A stretch of DNA of 64,000 nucleotides, taken from positions 1-64,000 of the forward strand of contig NZ_JANTYS010000014.1 of the NCBI RefSeq assembly GCF_024808255.1, given 5' to 3'. The translations under genes and the position numbers were made by a program. The stretch comes from Mucilaginibacter dorajii. GTDB lineage: Bacteria; Bacteroidota; Bacteroidia; Sphingobacteriales; Sphingobacteriaceae. Below, piece by piece: positions 8,777 through 16,954 of this stretch (its first letter is position 1; each line of letters opens with the position of its first letter). The notes below the pieces were generated by a model, which saw nothing but the letters and a program-made list of their open reading frames with translations, was not told the origin of the DNA and searched no databases.

Positions 8777-9412
8777 TTACCTCAATCCAAGCACCCGTGT
8801 AAACCTGTAACAACCGTAAACAATCACCGGTGCGGCCAATACATCCATGGTATAATGAATGTGTTGGATAAGCAGCATAAACATCACCAACAGCGTTAAT
8901 GCCAGTACGATGCGTTTATCATTTTTGCGTTCCAGGTTAAAATAAGCGATGACCAGGTTAGCGGTATGGCCCGAAAAGAAGAGATCTTTGGTGATGGCGG
9001 CATGCCCGTAGAAAAAACCGGTGAGCGGGTCGACCAGCGGGGTGAGCCCCACTGGCGGATCGAGTTTTATAAATGTTAGCGTAATAAAACGGGCAATGCA
9101 CACAAATATAAGCGTCCATACGTAGCCCATGGCCAGTTCGGGCTTGTACAGTGCCCGGATGAGCATCAGGATGCCCACACCCCATATAATGGCGAAAATA
9201 GGCACAGAAACATCGTAGGCCGGTAAATGTGCCAATACCCAATCGTGCAAAACAACACCATGCCGCTGTTCTATCGTTCTGAAAAACGATGGCATAATAT
9301 TGATGATGGCCACAATAAGCATAGTAGCTATAATGAGCTGAACGCGTTTCAGGCTGGTTTTAAACGCCGCCTGCCAGTTCAGTTTTATTCTATATAGGGT
9401 AATTTGAGTCAC
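8777..9412 (-). CDS. Sphingomyelin-synthase-like (PAP2_C) membrane protein
   Basis: The 211-residue protein has about six hydrophobic segments. Its C-terminal half carries the two motifs of the sphingomyelin synthase/PAP2_C superfamily: DLFFSGHTANL and QHIHYTMDVLAAP, giving the catalytic His-His-Asp set. In animals these enzymes move a phosphorylated head group from a glycerophospholipid to ceramide. Sphingobacteria make sphingolipids, so a role in building a phospho-sphingolipid head group is plausible but inferred; a simple lipid phosphatase is the alternative. It stands alone, convergent with gntK. Confidence 0.75.
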   Translation of the reverse strand: MTQITLYRIKLNWQAAFKTSLKRVQLIIATMLIVAIINIMPSFFRTIEQRHGVVLHDWVLAHLPAYDVSVPIFAIIWGVGILMLIRALYKPELAMGYVWTLIFVCIARFITLTFIKLDPPVGLTPLVDPLTGFFYGHAAITKDLFFSGHTANLVIAYFNLERKNDKRIVLALTLLVMFMLLIQHIHYTMDVLAAPVIVYGCYRFTRVLGLR

Positions 9413-9507
9413 AAATAAATCAGGGTAATAATTTGCAAAGTTAATTATTGACGCTTGTATTAATAATATGTTACGCCATTGTTAAAGTTATTTTTCAAAA
9501 ATAGCGA

Positions 9508-9546
9508 TAATTTAAATGCAATTTTGTTGCATTTAAATTATATTTG
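9508..9546 (+). promoter_or_regulatory. 33-bp perfect operator dyad over the merC promoter
   Basis: The arms TAATTTAAATGCAA (9508-9521) and TTGCATTTAAATTA (9527-9540) are exact inverted copies around 5 bases. The right arm overlaps TATATTTG at 9539-9546, an exact match to the Bacteroidota -7 element, and the gene starts at 9551. TGCAA-N5-TTGCA resembles binding sites of Fur/Zur-type metal regulators, so zinc- or iron-controlled repression is likely but inferred. Confidence 0.7.
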
Positions 9547-9550
9547 CGGC

Positions 9551-9940
9551 ATGCATCTTCATAAAACATCGTCGCGGTTAGATAGGATTGGCGTTACCGC
9601 GTCAACCTTGTGTGCTATACATTGCGCGGTAGTGCCGGTATTTATTACCAGTTTACCGTTGCTTGGGATGAGCTTTTTGGCAAGGCCCTGGGTAGAGTGG
9701 GGGATGATCCTGTTCGCGCTTATGATAGGCGTTTATTCGATAGGAGGATCTTATTTTAAAGTCCACCGGAATCTGTTGCCTTTAATTTTACTGGTTATCG
9801 GCTTTGGAATAATCATGCTTGGCCACTCCCTGTTACACACCAATACCGAGCGGTATGTTGTACCAGCTGGCGGACTATTGATTGCCTTAGCGCATGTTGT
9901 AAACCAACGGTTTGTTGGCGCGTGCAGTCATGAAAGTTAA
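9551..9940 (+). CDS. MerC domain membrane protein
   Basis: From the ATG at 9551 the protein has 129 residues; the longer frame from a TTG at 9479 would translate through the operator dyad and is rejected. It has four hydrophobic segments and the MerC signature STLCAIHCAVVP, whose Cys pair is the presumed metal-thiolate site in the first membrane helix. MerC of mercury operons moves Hg(II) inward. Chromosomal Bacteroidota homologues without a mer operon are more likely tied to zinc or another metal. No merA or merR is nearby. The dyad directly over its promoter supports metal-regulated expression. Confidence 0.85.
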   Translation: MHLHKTSSRLDRIGVTASTLCAIHCAVVPVFITSLPLLGMSFLARPWVEWGMILFALMIGVYSIGGSYFKVHRNLLPLILLVIGFGIIMLGHSLLHTNTERYVVPAGGLLIALAHVVNQRFVGACSHES

Positions 9941-9949
9941 TAGTGCAGG

Positions 9950-10819
9950 CTAAAATCCAAGTTCGTCATGTGCTATAACTGCCGAATCGCAAATGTAAGT
10001 AGGCATAATACCCGTAGCGTGGATCCTGTTTTCGGCGTCAATGGCCTGGGTGTTTCCTGATAATACAAGCACAGTATCCAGGCCAAATTTGTTGCCTCCC
10101 AGGATGTCGGTTTGCAGGGTATCACCCACCATTACAATATCTTTTTTGCTGATGGGGCCTTGCTCGCGCAGCAGATCGTACGCAAACATAAACATCTGCG
10201 AATCGGGTTTGCCAAAGCGGATAAACTCCTTGCCCACTATTTTTTCTATCATACTGGCTAAGCCGCCCACAGCTATAGATACATCATTTTTACTTAATGG
10301 ATAGGCATGGTCGGTATTGGCAACTATGGCGGGGATGGTACGTTTACGCAGGATATTTACGGCTTTGTTAAGGTCTTGAAACCAGTCAAAACCCTCATCA
10401 TCCAGAAATATGAGGGCGTTAACTTTATCAATATTGCTGGCGTCTATCTGGCTGACAGGTAGGGTATGCAAGCCAGAGCTATCAATATAATGGGCCGAAT
10501 CCTGTGTGCCTAAATAGGCCACTATGCCATCGTTTACCTTTAAATCAAGGTATTCTTTGGTAAGCATTCCCGATGATATGATGTGATCGGCGGTAATAGC
10601 CTGTAGTCCTTTGATATTGTAAGATTCGGCCAGTTGAGCCGGACTGCGTGATGCATCGTTAGTAACAATGTAGTAGTCCTTCTTTTGCTGATCAAGGTAG
10701 GCAAAAGTGTTTTCTATCCCCGGTAATAGCCCTTTATAGTTCTTTAAAACTCCAAAGGCATCAAAAAAAACAACTTTATACCTGTCAATAATGGATTTAA
10801 AGTTGTCTATTTTGTTCAT
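9950..10819 (-). CDS. HAD superfamily class IIA hydrolase (NagD-like phosphatase)
   Basis: The 289-residue cytosolic protein has the HAD core: motif I FFDAFGVL with nucleophile Asp20, motif II VTNDASRSP, and motif IV MVGDTLQTDILGGN. A large C2 cap lies between motifs II and III, typical of class IIA. The second Asp of the classic DxD motif is replaced by Phe22, a variation seen in one branch of the class, so phosphatase chemistry may be slow or altered. It is the third gene of an apparent operon behind a glutamine-synthetase-like ligase and a small-molecule kinase (54- and 56-base gaps), suggesting removal of a phosphate from an intermediate or side product. Confidence 0.85.
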   Translation of the reverse strand: MNKIDNFKSIIDRYKVVFFDAFGVLKNYKGLLPGIENTFAYLDQQKKDYYIVTNDASRSPAQLAESYNIKGLQAITADHIISSGMLTKEYLDLKVNDGIVAYLGTQDSAHYIDSSGLHTLPVSQIDASNIDKVNALIFLDDEGFDWFQDLNKAVNILRKRTIPAIVANTDHAYPLSKNDVSIAVGGLASMIEKIVGKEFIRFGKPDSQMFMFAYDLLREQGPISKKDIVMVGDTLQTDILGGNKFGLDTVLVLSGNTQAIDAENRIHATGIMPTYICDSAVIAHDELGF

Positions 10820-10873
10820 GCTGATGGTTTGTGCTAATTAAGCCGCAATATGCTGAAAATATTAAGCCATTGT

Positions 10874-11911
10874 TTATTTTAATTTAAGCGCTTCGATGAT
10901 TTTTTCGGCATCAAAATCGCGGTCAACAGATGGCAGGTATACATTAAAGGCTTCCGCCTGTAATTTTTCGGCATATTGTTCGCTAAAGAAGTGTTTCCCA
11001 TCCTTAATTACATAGTTGAGGATAAAAAAGCGGTACGCCTCCTTCATAAACCGGATCTCATCGGCGGTAAGTGGGTTTATTTTGTGGTATTCTTTCACGA
11101 AGAGGATAAACCTGTCCTCCATCATGGTGTTGATCACATAGCTAAAAACGGTACGGTCGCCAACATCAGATACTACGCGGCTAAAAAAGTAAAAATCAAG
11201 CACGCGGTAGCTCATCCTAAACCAATCATAATCCCAGCGGGAATACAATTCAAGAGCTGGCGTAACCGAAAAATTGCCGATGTTCCAGTCGATAAACACT
11301 GGAATGATCTCAAACGAACTCATGTTATATTTCGACCGGTTTTTCATGAAAGTATCACAGTGGTATTTCAAAAAATCGGCCTGCATGGCGGTGCCAAACT
11401 GCTTTTCGTTGGTTTCCAGTTGATGCATTAAGGACGATATATCCGTACGCAGTGTTTTTGATGATTTGGGGAGCACGTTTTTTACCCTTGAGCAAGCCTT
11501 ATGGAATTTACCCACTTGCTGACCAAGCTTTTTGATCTGGTTATCATCCAATCTTCGTGGTAAACGGTTTAAAATGCGTGTTGGGTTATAAAAAACCACC
11601 CAGGCATCGGTTTTACCATGTTTATAATGGTAGATATAAACCCGGTTATTTTTAAGTAAAGAACGGGCCAGCAGGTTTTCAAAAGGGTAAAGCAGGTTAT
11701 TGGCCAACGTTTGGATGATGCGATGATCTTCTTTGAAATGCTCAAATTTACCGAAGTACGAAAGTTTAGCTATAATGATATCGTCGTCATCAAAAGTGAT
11801 GCGGTACACGTGATTAGTAGATACCATTGCGCTGATATCCTCAATAAGCCGGATGGTTTTTGACGCGTCATAACCTTCCCATGCTTTTTTAACAATGATG
11901 GAATAATCCAT
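10874..11911 (-). CDS. Divergent APH/choline-kinase-like phosphotransferase
   Basis: The 345-residue protein has a protein-kinase-like fold of the aminoglycoside phosphotransferase type. The N-lobe contains YRITFDDDDIIIAKLSY, with the ATP-binding Lys. The catalytic loop appears as FIDWNIGNF (Asp and Asn in HxDxxxxN-like spacing, His replaced), and the metal-binding Asp as RWDYDWFRM. Such enzymes phosphorylate small alcohols or amines; nothing indicates antibiotic resistance. It lies between a glutamine-synthetase-family ligase and a HAD phosphatase on one strand, so its substrate is probably an amino-alcohol or a gamma-glutamyl derivative. Substrate unknown. Confidence 0.7.
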   Translation of the reverse strand: MDYSIIVKKAWEGYDASKTIRLIEDISAMVSTNHVYRITFDDDDIIIAKLSYFGKFEHFKEDHRIIQTLANNLLYPFENLLARSLLKNNRVYIYHYKHGKTDAWVVFYNPTRILNRLPRRLDDNQIKKLGQQVGKFHKACSRVKNVLPKSSKTLRTDISSLMHQLETNEKQFGTAMQADFLKYHCDTFMKNRSKYNMSSFEIIPVFIDWNIGNFSVTPALELYSRWDYDWFRMSYRVLDFYFFSRVVSDVGDRTVFSYVINTMMEDRFILFVKEYHKINPLTADEIRFMKEAYRFFILNYVIKDGKHFFSEQYAEKLQAEAFNVYLPSVDRDFDAEKIIEALKLK

Positions 11912-11967
11912 TTTTTAATTTGGTTTATAAAATTTGCGGGTGCAAATGTGCGCAATATTAAGGAAAA

Positions 11968-13326
11968 CTATATAATCTCAAAATACCTTTTCAATTCCCA
12001 GTCTGTAACATGTTTGGCGTATTGGCGGTGTTCCCAAAGGCGGGTTTGGGTAAAGTGCTCAACAAAGCCTTCGCCAAAAAGCTCTTTTGCTATAGGCGAA
12101 TTTTGCATTTCTGTAGCAGCATCAAACAGGTTTTTGGCTAATACGCCGTTTCGCTTGTCCTGGTAGCCATTGCCTACTGTTGGGGCAATATTTAATGGTA
12201 ATTTATTTTTTATGCCATATAAACCGCTGGCTAAAGCTGCTGCCATGGCCAGGTAAGGGTTGGTATCAGAGCCGGGAATTCGGGTTTCTAAGCGGGTATA
12301 GCCAGGCGTGGTATTAATAACACGTAAGGCTGTTGTGCGGTTATCCATGCCCCAGGTTATGGTTGTTGGCGCCCAGGCACCTTCAACAAGGCGTTTATAA
12401 CTGTTAATGGTAGGCGCGTACATGGGTAGCAAATGCGGCATACAATACAGTTGGCCAGCCAGGTAGTGTTTGTGCAGATCGCTCATTTTATTAACGTCAT
12501 CGCCATTGTAAAACAGGTTGTCTGTTTTATCCTTGCTCCAAAGGCTTTGGTGGATATGGCCGCTGCAACCGGGAAGCTCCTCATTCCACTTGGCCATAAA
12601 AGAGGCCATAATACCATGTTTATAAGCTATCTCTTTAACAGCGGTTTTAAATAGCACCGCTTTATCGGCGGCGACCAATACCTCATCGTGAGCGATGGCA
12701 GCTTCATAAACTCCCGGACCGGTTTCTGTATGCAGACCCTCTATGGGGATATTGAATTGGGTTAACAGGTTAAACAGATCATAATAAAAATCGCTGTTTT
12801 GAGAAGTACGCAGTATCGAGTAGCCAAACATACCCGGTGTAAGGGTATTGATATTGGTAAAATCTTTGTCGTTGATAGTTTGCGGGGTTTCCCTGAAGTT
12901 GAACCATTCAAACTCCTGGGCAAACTCGGCATGGTAACCCAGGTCTTCGCACTCTTTAACTATCTTTTTTAACAGGCTCCGTGGGCAGGCGGGCAGGGAT
13001 GTCCCATTAGGATCACTGTAATCGGCCAAAAAGAAGGGGATGTTATCCTGCCATGGAATATGGCGCAAGGTGTTCAAATCAATGCGACAAAGTTTATCGG
13101 GATAACCGGTGTGCCAGCCGGTAAGTTTAACATTATCATAGCAATTGTCGCTGCTGTCCCATCCAAAAACAACATCGCAAAAACCGTAACCACTTTTTAA
13201 TCCTTCCAGGAATTTTTTAATGTGGATAACCTTTCCTCGCAGCACGCCATCAATATCGGCAAAGGCGAACTTTATTTTTTGGATATTATTTTCTTCTATA
13301 TAAGCTTTGATCTGTTCGTAGTTCAT
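11968..13326 (-). CDS. Glutamine synthetase family ligase (possible gamma-glutamyl-amine synthetase)
   Basis: The 452-residue protein has the type I glutamine synthetase layout: an N-terminal beta-grasp domain (KIKFAFADIDGVLRGKVI), then the catalytic barrel with GVYEAAIAHDEVL, the ATP/metal His region GCSGHIHQSL and the late loop RIPGSDTNPYLAMAAALASG. A true GSII glutamine synthetase gene is next door, so this paralogue more likely joins glutamate to another amine, as PuuA and other gamma-glutamylamine synthetases do. It leads an operon with a kinase and a HAD phosphatase, and a gamma-glutamylcyclotransferase is divergent from it, which supports a gamma-glutamyl pathway. The substrate is unproven. 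Confidence 0.82.
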   Translation of the reverse strand: MNYEQIKAYIEENNIQKIKFAFADIDGVLRGKVIHIKKFLEGLKSGYGFCDVVFGWDSSDNCYDNVKLTGWHTGYPDKLCRIDLNTLRHIPWQDNIPFFLADYSDPNGTSLPACPRSLLKKIVKECEDLGYHAEFAQEFEWFNFRETPQTINDKDFTNINTLTPGMFGYSILRTSQNSDFYYDLFNLLTQFNIPIEGLHTETGPGVYEAAIAHDEVLVAADKAVLFKTAVKEIAYKHGIMASFMAKWNEELPGCSGHIHQSLWSKDKTDNLFYNGDDVNKMSDLHKHYLAGQLYCMPHLLPMYAPTINSYKRLVEGAWAPTTITWGMDNRTTALRVINTTPGYTRLETRIPGSDTNPYLAMAAALASGLYGIKNKLPLNIAPTVGNGYQDKRNGVLAKNLFDAATEMQNSPIAKELFGEGFVEHFTQTRLWEHRQYAKHVTDWELKRYFEII

Positions 13327-13423
13327 GGTGTAATTATAAGGCTGGGTTTAGCAAAATAGCCATTATGATGTAAACATAAAAAAATGCCTATTGAGTTTAC
13401 CAATATTGATACGAATTTGCCCT

Positions 13424-13431
13424 TACCTTTG
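13424..13431 (+). promoter_or_regulatory. -7 promoter element of the cyclotransferase gene
   Basis: TACCTTTG matches the Bacteroidota TAnnTTTG element exactly. It would start transcription near 13438, twelve bases before the ATG at 13450. This argues that an in-frame ATG at 13384, upstream of the promoter, is not used. Confidence 0.55.
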
Positions 13432-13449
13432 TTTGAGGCGATTTTAAAT

Positions 13450-13869
13450 ATGGAAATAACAAGCTCTTATCTATTTGTTTATGGAACTTTGCTCATTAAC
13501 GGCAATCAGTATGCTGTTTATCTGCAAAAACATTGTAAGCTGGTAGGAGAGGGGAAAATCAAAGGACGGCTTTATGATATCGGCCAATACCCGGGTGCTA
13601 TCATTGATGCAAATGCCCAACAATATATTCACGGGAGTATCTATTTAATGGATAACGTTGAAAATGTATTGGAAATTATTGATGAATACGAGGGCTTAGG
13701 ATCTGATGAGCCACAACCGTATGAGTACACAAGGCGTGTTGTTTATATAGAAACAAACAATGGGATAGTTGCTTGTTGGGTGTATTTATATAACTGGGAT
13801 GTTCATCATTTTCCTGAGGTATCCGGTGGAAAGTACCTGGATCATATCAACCTGAACGGCAAAATTTAA
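13450..13869 (+). CDS. Gamma-glutamylcyclotransferase (AIG2-like) family protein
   Basis: The 139-residue protein begins with the family hallmark SYLFVYGTLL, the substrate-cradling loop. It continues with GRLYDIGQYPGAI and the acidic IDEYEGLG segment that holds the catalytic Glu. The fold releases 5-oxoproline from gamma-glutamyl compounds. The divergent neighbour is a glutamine-synthetase-family ligase, so the pair may build and break the same gamma-glutamyl linkage. The start at 13450 is preferred because the promoter-like TACCTTTG lies between it and the earlier ATG. A general housekeeping role in glutathione-like turnover is the alternative. Confidence 0.83.
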   Translation: MEITSSYLFVYGTLLINGNQYAVYLQKHCKLVGEGKIKGRLYDIGQYPGAIIDANAQQYIHGSIYLMDNVENVLEIIDEYEGLGSDEPQPYEYTRRVVYIETNNGIVACWVYLYNWDVHHFPEVSGGKYLDHINLNGKI

Positions 13870-13870
13870 C

Positions 13871-13903
13871 AAAAAAATCCCCTGATTTTTTCAAACCAGG
13901 GGA
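13871..13903 (-). terminator. Rho-independent terminator of glnA
   Basis: On the minus strand the stem TCCCCTG/CAGGGGA (13897-13903 with 13878-13884) is followed by seven T (13877-13871). It lies 24 bases after the glnA stop and insulates glnA from the convergent cyclotransferase gene. Confidence 0.8.
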
Positions 13904-13926
13904 CATTAGTAGTTATATGCGGGGGA

Positions 13927-14937
13927 TTAAACTTTAGCAGTTTTAACAGTTTTGATAATAACCGCGGCAACTTTGTATGGATCTGCAGCTGAGTTAGGGC
14001 GACGATCTTCCAGGTAACCACTCCAGTTATGATCAACAGCATAAAGAGGGATACGGATAGAGGCACCACGATCAGATACACCGTAGCTAAAGTCATGGAT
14101 TGAAGCGGTTTCGTGTTTGCCGGTTAAACGCTGATCATTATCAGCGCCGTATACAGCGATACACTCAGCTACAGCCGGACGGAATGCCTCACAAACTGCT
14201 TTAAATTTCTCCTCGCTGTTTGCAGTACGCAATAATGTATTTGAGAAGTTAGCGTGCATACCAGAACCGTTCCAGTCTAATTGACCAAGCGGTTTGCAAT
14301 GCCAGTTGATAGATACGCCATAGCTTTCGCCAATTCTTTCTAATAAATAACGGGCAACCCAGATTTGGTCACCAGCTTCTTTAGCTCCTTTAGCAAAGAT
14401 CTGGAATTCCCACTGACCTGCTGCCACTTCGGCGTTGATACCTTCAACGTTTAAGCCTGCTTCTAAACATACGTCTAAGTGTTCTTCAACAATTTCGCGA
14501 CCGTAAGCGTTGTTTGCGCCTACAGAGCAATAGTATGGGCCTTGTGGGGCAGGGTAGCCGCCAGCCGGGAAACCAAGCGGTTTGTTGGTTTTAGGGTCCC
14601 ATAAAAAGTACTCCTGCTCAAAACCAAACCAAAAATCATTATCATCGTCCTGGATTAAAGCACGACCGTTTGATTCGTGAGGTTGACCTTTTGAATCTAA
14701 AACTTCGCACATTACCAGGTAAGCGCTTTTTCTTTGTGGATCAGGGCAGGTAAAAACTGGTTTTAATATACAATCAGATGAACCACCTGGTGCTTGCTCA
14801 GTTGACGATCCGTCAAAGCTCCAGTTTTCCAGATCTTCTACTTTACCGCTGAATTCTTTTACAATTTTTGTTTTGCTACGTAGGCTTTGTGTTGGTTTGT
14901 AGCCATCAAGCCAAATGTACTCGAGTTTAGTTGCCAT
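13927..14937 (-). CDS. glnA: Glutamine synthetase, type II (eukaryotic-like)
   Basis: The 336-residue enzyme makes glutamine from glutamate, ammonia and ATP in the cytosol. It is the short GSII form: beta-grasp start with YIWLDGYKPTQSLRSKTKI and NWSFDGSSTEQAPG, then the Glu-rich catalytic core (WFGFEQEYFLWD, GINAEVAAGQWEFQ), NWHCKPLGQLDWNGSGMHAN and RGASIRIPLYAV. Length is slightly below eukaryotic GSII, as in other Bacteroidota. It lacks an adenylylation loop, so control is likely transcriptional. The upstream region is AT-rich with small dyads, and the gene has its own terminator. Confidence 0.95.
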   Translation of the reverse strand: MATKLEYIWLDGYKPTQSLRSKTKIVKEFSGKVEDLENWSFDGSSTEQAPGGSSDCILKPVFTCPDPQRKSAYLVMCEVLDSKGQPHESNGRALIQDDDNDFWFGFEQEYFLWDPKTNKPLGFPAGGYPAPQGPYYCSVGANNAYGREIVEEHLDVCLEAGLNVEGINAEVAAGQWEFQIFAKGAKEAGDQIWVARYLLERIGESYGVSINWHCKPLGQLDWNGSGMHANFSNTLLRTANSEEKFKAVCEAFRPAVAECIAVYGADNDQRLTGKHETASIHDFSYGVSDRGASIRIPLYAVDHNWSGYLEDRRPNSAADPYKVAAVIIKTVKTAKV

Positions 14938-15241
14938 TTTTTAATTAATTACTAAAGTTGGGGTTCAAATGATAGTTTTTGTATTAATCTCGCCAATTAA
15001 TAAGGCGAATTTAAATTTTTTTTACAAAAATCACCATGATTTTGCGTTTTTTTTATAAATTTTTTCTACAAACACCTTCTTTTAATTGTAAATGTACAAT
15101 AATTAACCCTATAAAGCACGTATTTAGCAAATTGTTATTTTTAGGGCGTATTGGATGGTTTTTTTTGCTAAAAATGCAAAAGAAGCAAATTCTGGCAACG
15201 GAATCAGCTATAAAGTAAGAGAAAACATAGTTTAATGAGCT
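14938..15241. other. AT-rich intergenic region upstream of glnA
   Basis: About 300 bases without a convincing gene. A small dyad, ATTGTA-AATG-TACAAT, lies at 15085-15100 and a weaker CGCC/GGCG pair at about 14992-15008; either could be an operator for glnA. A 60-codon frame at 15036-15218 has biased AT-rich codons and no family likeness, so it was not called. Confidence 0.4.
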
Positions 15242-16708
15242 TTAATCTTTTTCGCTTAGTTTTTCAGATACGTTTTTAAGGTTTTTGTCTAATTCTTCGG
15301 CGGAGTGCTGTAGGAATCGTTGTATCTTAAGTAATTCTTCCTTGGTTTCAATATCCTTGGAAAGGTCAAGCAAACCCAGGATGTTTGAAAGGTGATTGCG
15401 TACTTCATGCGAGTTAATAGTGGCCAACTCCTGTTTTTTTGCGGCAAATAATAGCTGTTCATAGTGTCGTTTTTGTCTGCTACTTCGATAAAAAATGGCT
15501 ACAATAATAACGGTTATTACAGCAAGTGCTATGGCAAATAGCATCCATAAACGCTCACGCTGGTATTTTAGCAGGTTTACGTAGTAAAGGTTTTGTACCT
15601 CGTTTATTTTTATTTGCGATGATTTATCACCCACCTGCGAAAGGTTGGCTATATTTTGTTTTAACTCGTCAAGCGCAATCTTGTAATTGCCGGCAGCAAG
15701 CTTGTCATCGTTTTTACGCTCCGCAATTTGGGCAAGCATCTCGTATAGCTGATATTTTATTTCGGGGTGGTTTACTTTTGATTGCTGTTCAAGTTGTTTA
15801 TCTACCCAAAATTTTGCCGAATCAATTTGCCCGTCGCTAAGGTACGCGCGGGCAAGTAATTGTTCCTCAAGCTCGTTTTTAACGTATAGTTTATCATTAA
15901 ACAAGGCGTTAATCTCAAGTATCGCACCTTTATAGTTGTGTTTTAGCAGGCTTAAATAATAACCTGTACGTTTTTGGTAGGTATGTAACTTATAACTTTG
16001 ATTTTTGGGGCCAAGTAACTTTTCATGACATAGTTTTAATGAGTCATAGTTTTTTGTTCTGAAATAATTCTCGGCCTTATTATAGGTAATTAAGCTTAAT
16101 ATATTTAGCTTAACGATCTTGTTTTCGTCAATAAGCCGCTGTGCCTGGTCAAGATAAGATAGCGACTGGCTATATAAGCCGCTTTTATAATAAATATCAG
16201 ATATGTTAACATTTAGTAACGCCTCTAAATAAGGGTTATTAAGTTTTTCCACTTCTTTTTTTGCCCAGCCATAACTTGATACTGCTCCGATAGAATTGCC
16301 CTCATCTGTTTGCACAAAGGCCAGGTGAGTAAAATAATCAAAAAGCAAAAGATGGTCATTGTCTTTGTGGGCTTCATCAATAGCTTTTACCAGGGCGTTT
16401 TGTGATTCCTGTAGTTTTGAAAGCCTTCGCTGATATATACTTTCCATAAAGTATATAATAGATTCTTTATGTTCTAAATTATATTTTGAGAAGGTATCGG
16501 CAATTGCTGTTTTTTTCGATTCGAGCTGGGTGAGAGGGGCGCTCTGAAAAAAAGTTTTGATGTACTTAATCACCTTTGTTTCCCGTTTCTCCTGATCCTG
16601 AAGCAAAACGTAATTAGTAAGGCTATCCGTTGTTACATGGGCCTGGGCGTAAGTTGCTTTAAATAAGCAAATAAAAAATAAGATAGGGGTAAATCGCAGT
16701 CTTTTCAA
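15242..16708 (-). CDS. TPR sensor protein with a histidine-kinase H-box but no ATPase domain
   Basis: The 488-residue protein has a signal peptide, about 350 residues of periplasmic TPR-like helices, one membrane helix (LWMLFAIALAVITVIIVAIF, near residues 390-410) and a short cytosolic tail. The tail holds a dimerisation/phosphoacceptor-like sequence, NSHEVRNHLSNILGLLDLS, close to the H-box of sensor kinases (His with E, R, N in register). The protein ends about 50 residues later with no HATPase domain, and no kinase or response-regulator gene adjoins it. It could be a phosphorylatable adaptor, a decoy dimer partner, or a degraded kinase. No frameshifted remainder is visible downstream. Confidence 0.72.
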   Translation of the reverse strand: MKRLRFTPILFFICLFKATYAQAHVTTDSLTNYVLLQDQEKRETKVIKYIKTFFQSAPLTQLESKKTAIADTFSKYNLEHKESIIYFMESIYQRRLSKLQESQNALVKAIDEAHKDNDHLLLFDYFTHLAFVQTDEGNSIGAVSSYGWAKKEVEKLNNPYLEALLNVNISDIYYKSGLYSQSLSYLDQAQRLIDENKIVKLNILSLITYNKAENYFRTKNYDSLKLCHEKLLGPKNQSYKLHTYQKRTGYYLSLLKHNYKGAILEINALFNDKLYVKNELEEQLLARAYLSDGQIDSAKFWVDKQLEQQSKVNHPEIKYQLYEMLAQIAERKNDDKLAAGNYKIALDELKQNIANLSQVGDKSSQIKINEVQNLYYVNLLKYQRERLWMLFAIALAVITVIIVAIFYRSSRQKRHYEQLLFAAKKQELATINSHEVRNHLSNILGLLDLSKDIETKEELLKIQRFLQHSAEELDKNLKNVSEKLSEKD

Positions 16709-16892
16709 CGTGCAGGCAATTTATCATAAAATTACGTTTGTTGACGAATAAACCAAATAGGAGTAAAAATTAATTAATTACTGTTCAAATATTTGTAACT
16801 ATATAAGGTAATAAAATAAGTATTTGAAAAATGATAAATAATTAAAACGCTACGTAACTAAAAGGGTAAAGTTTCGTTAAAGTTCAATAAAC

Positions 16893-16937
16893 GAAATTAT
16901 TCCATATAGGAATAATTTCAAAAAAACATTAGTTTTG
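16893..16937 (+). promoter_or_regulatory. Perfect 27-bp dyad and -7 element ahead of a small lipoprotein
   Basis: GAAATTATTCC (16893-16903) and GGAATAATTTC (16909-16919) are exact inverted copies around ATATA. Eleven bases later TAGTTTTG at 16930-16937 matches the Bacteroidota -7 element, so the dyad sits at about -20 to -45. A second partial dyad, TTTCGTT/AACGAAA (16872-16896), overlaps it. The arrangement suggests a repressor or activator site controlling the gene at 16955. Confidence 0.6.
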
Positions 16938-16954
16938 TAAACTTAAATTTTATT

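Noticed and set aside
9551..9940. Mercury resistance operon
   Set aside because: No merR, merA, merT or merP is nearby; a lone MerC protein with a Fur/Zur-like operator fits another metal better.
10874..11911. Aminoglycoside resistance gene
   Set aside because: Only the general kinase fold is shared; the catalytic loop differs and the gene sits in a metabolic operon.
15036..15218. 60-codon frame upstream of glnA
   Set aside because: Phe/Lys-rich AT-driven translation with no recognisable motif; more likely untranslated regulatory DNA.
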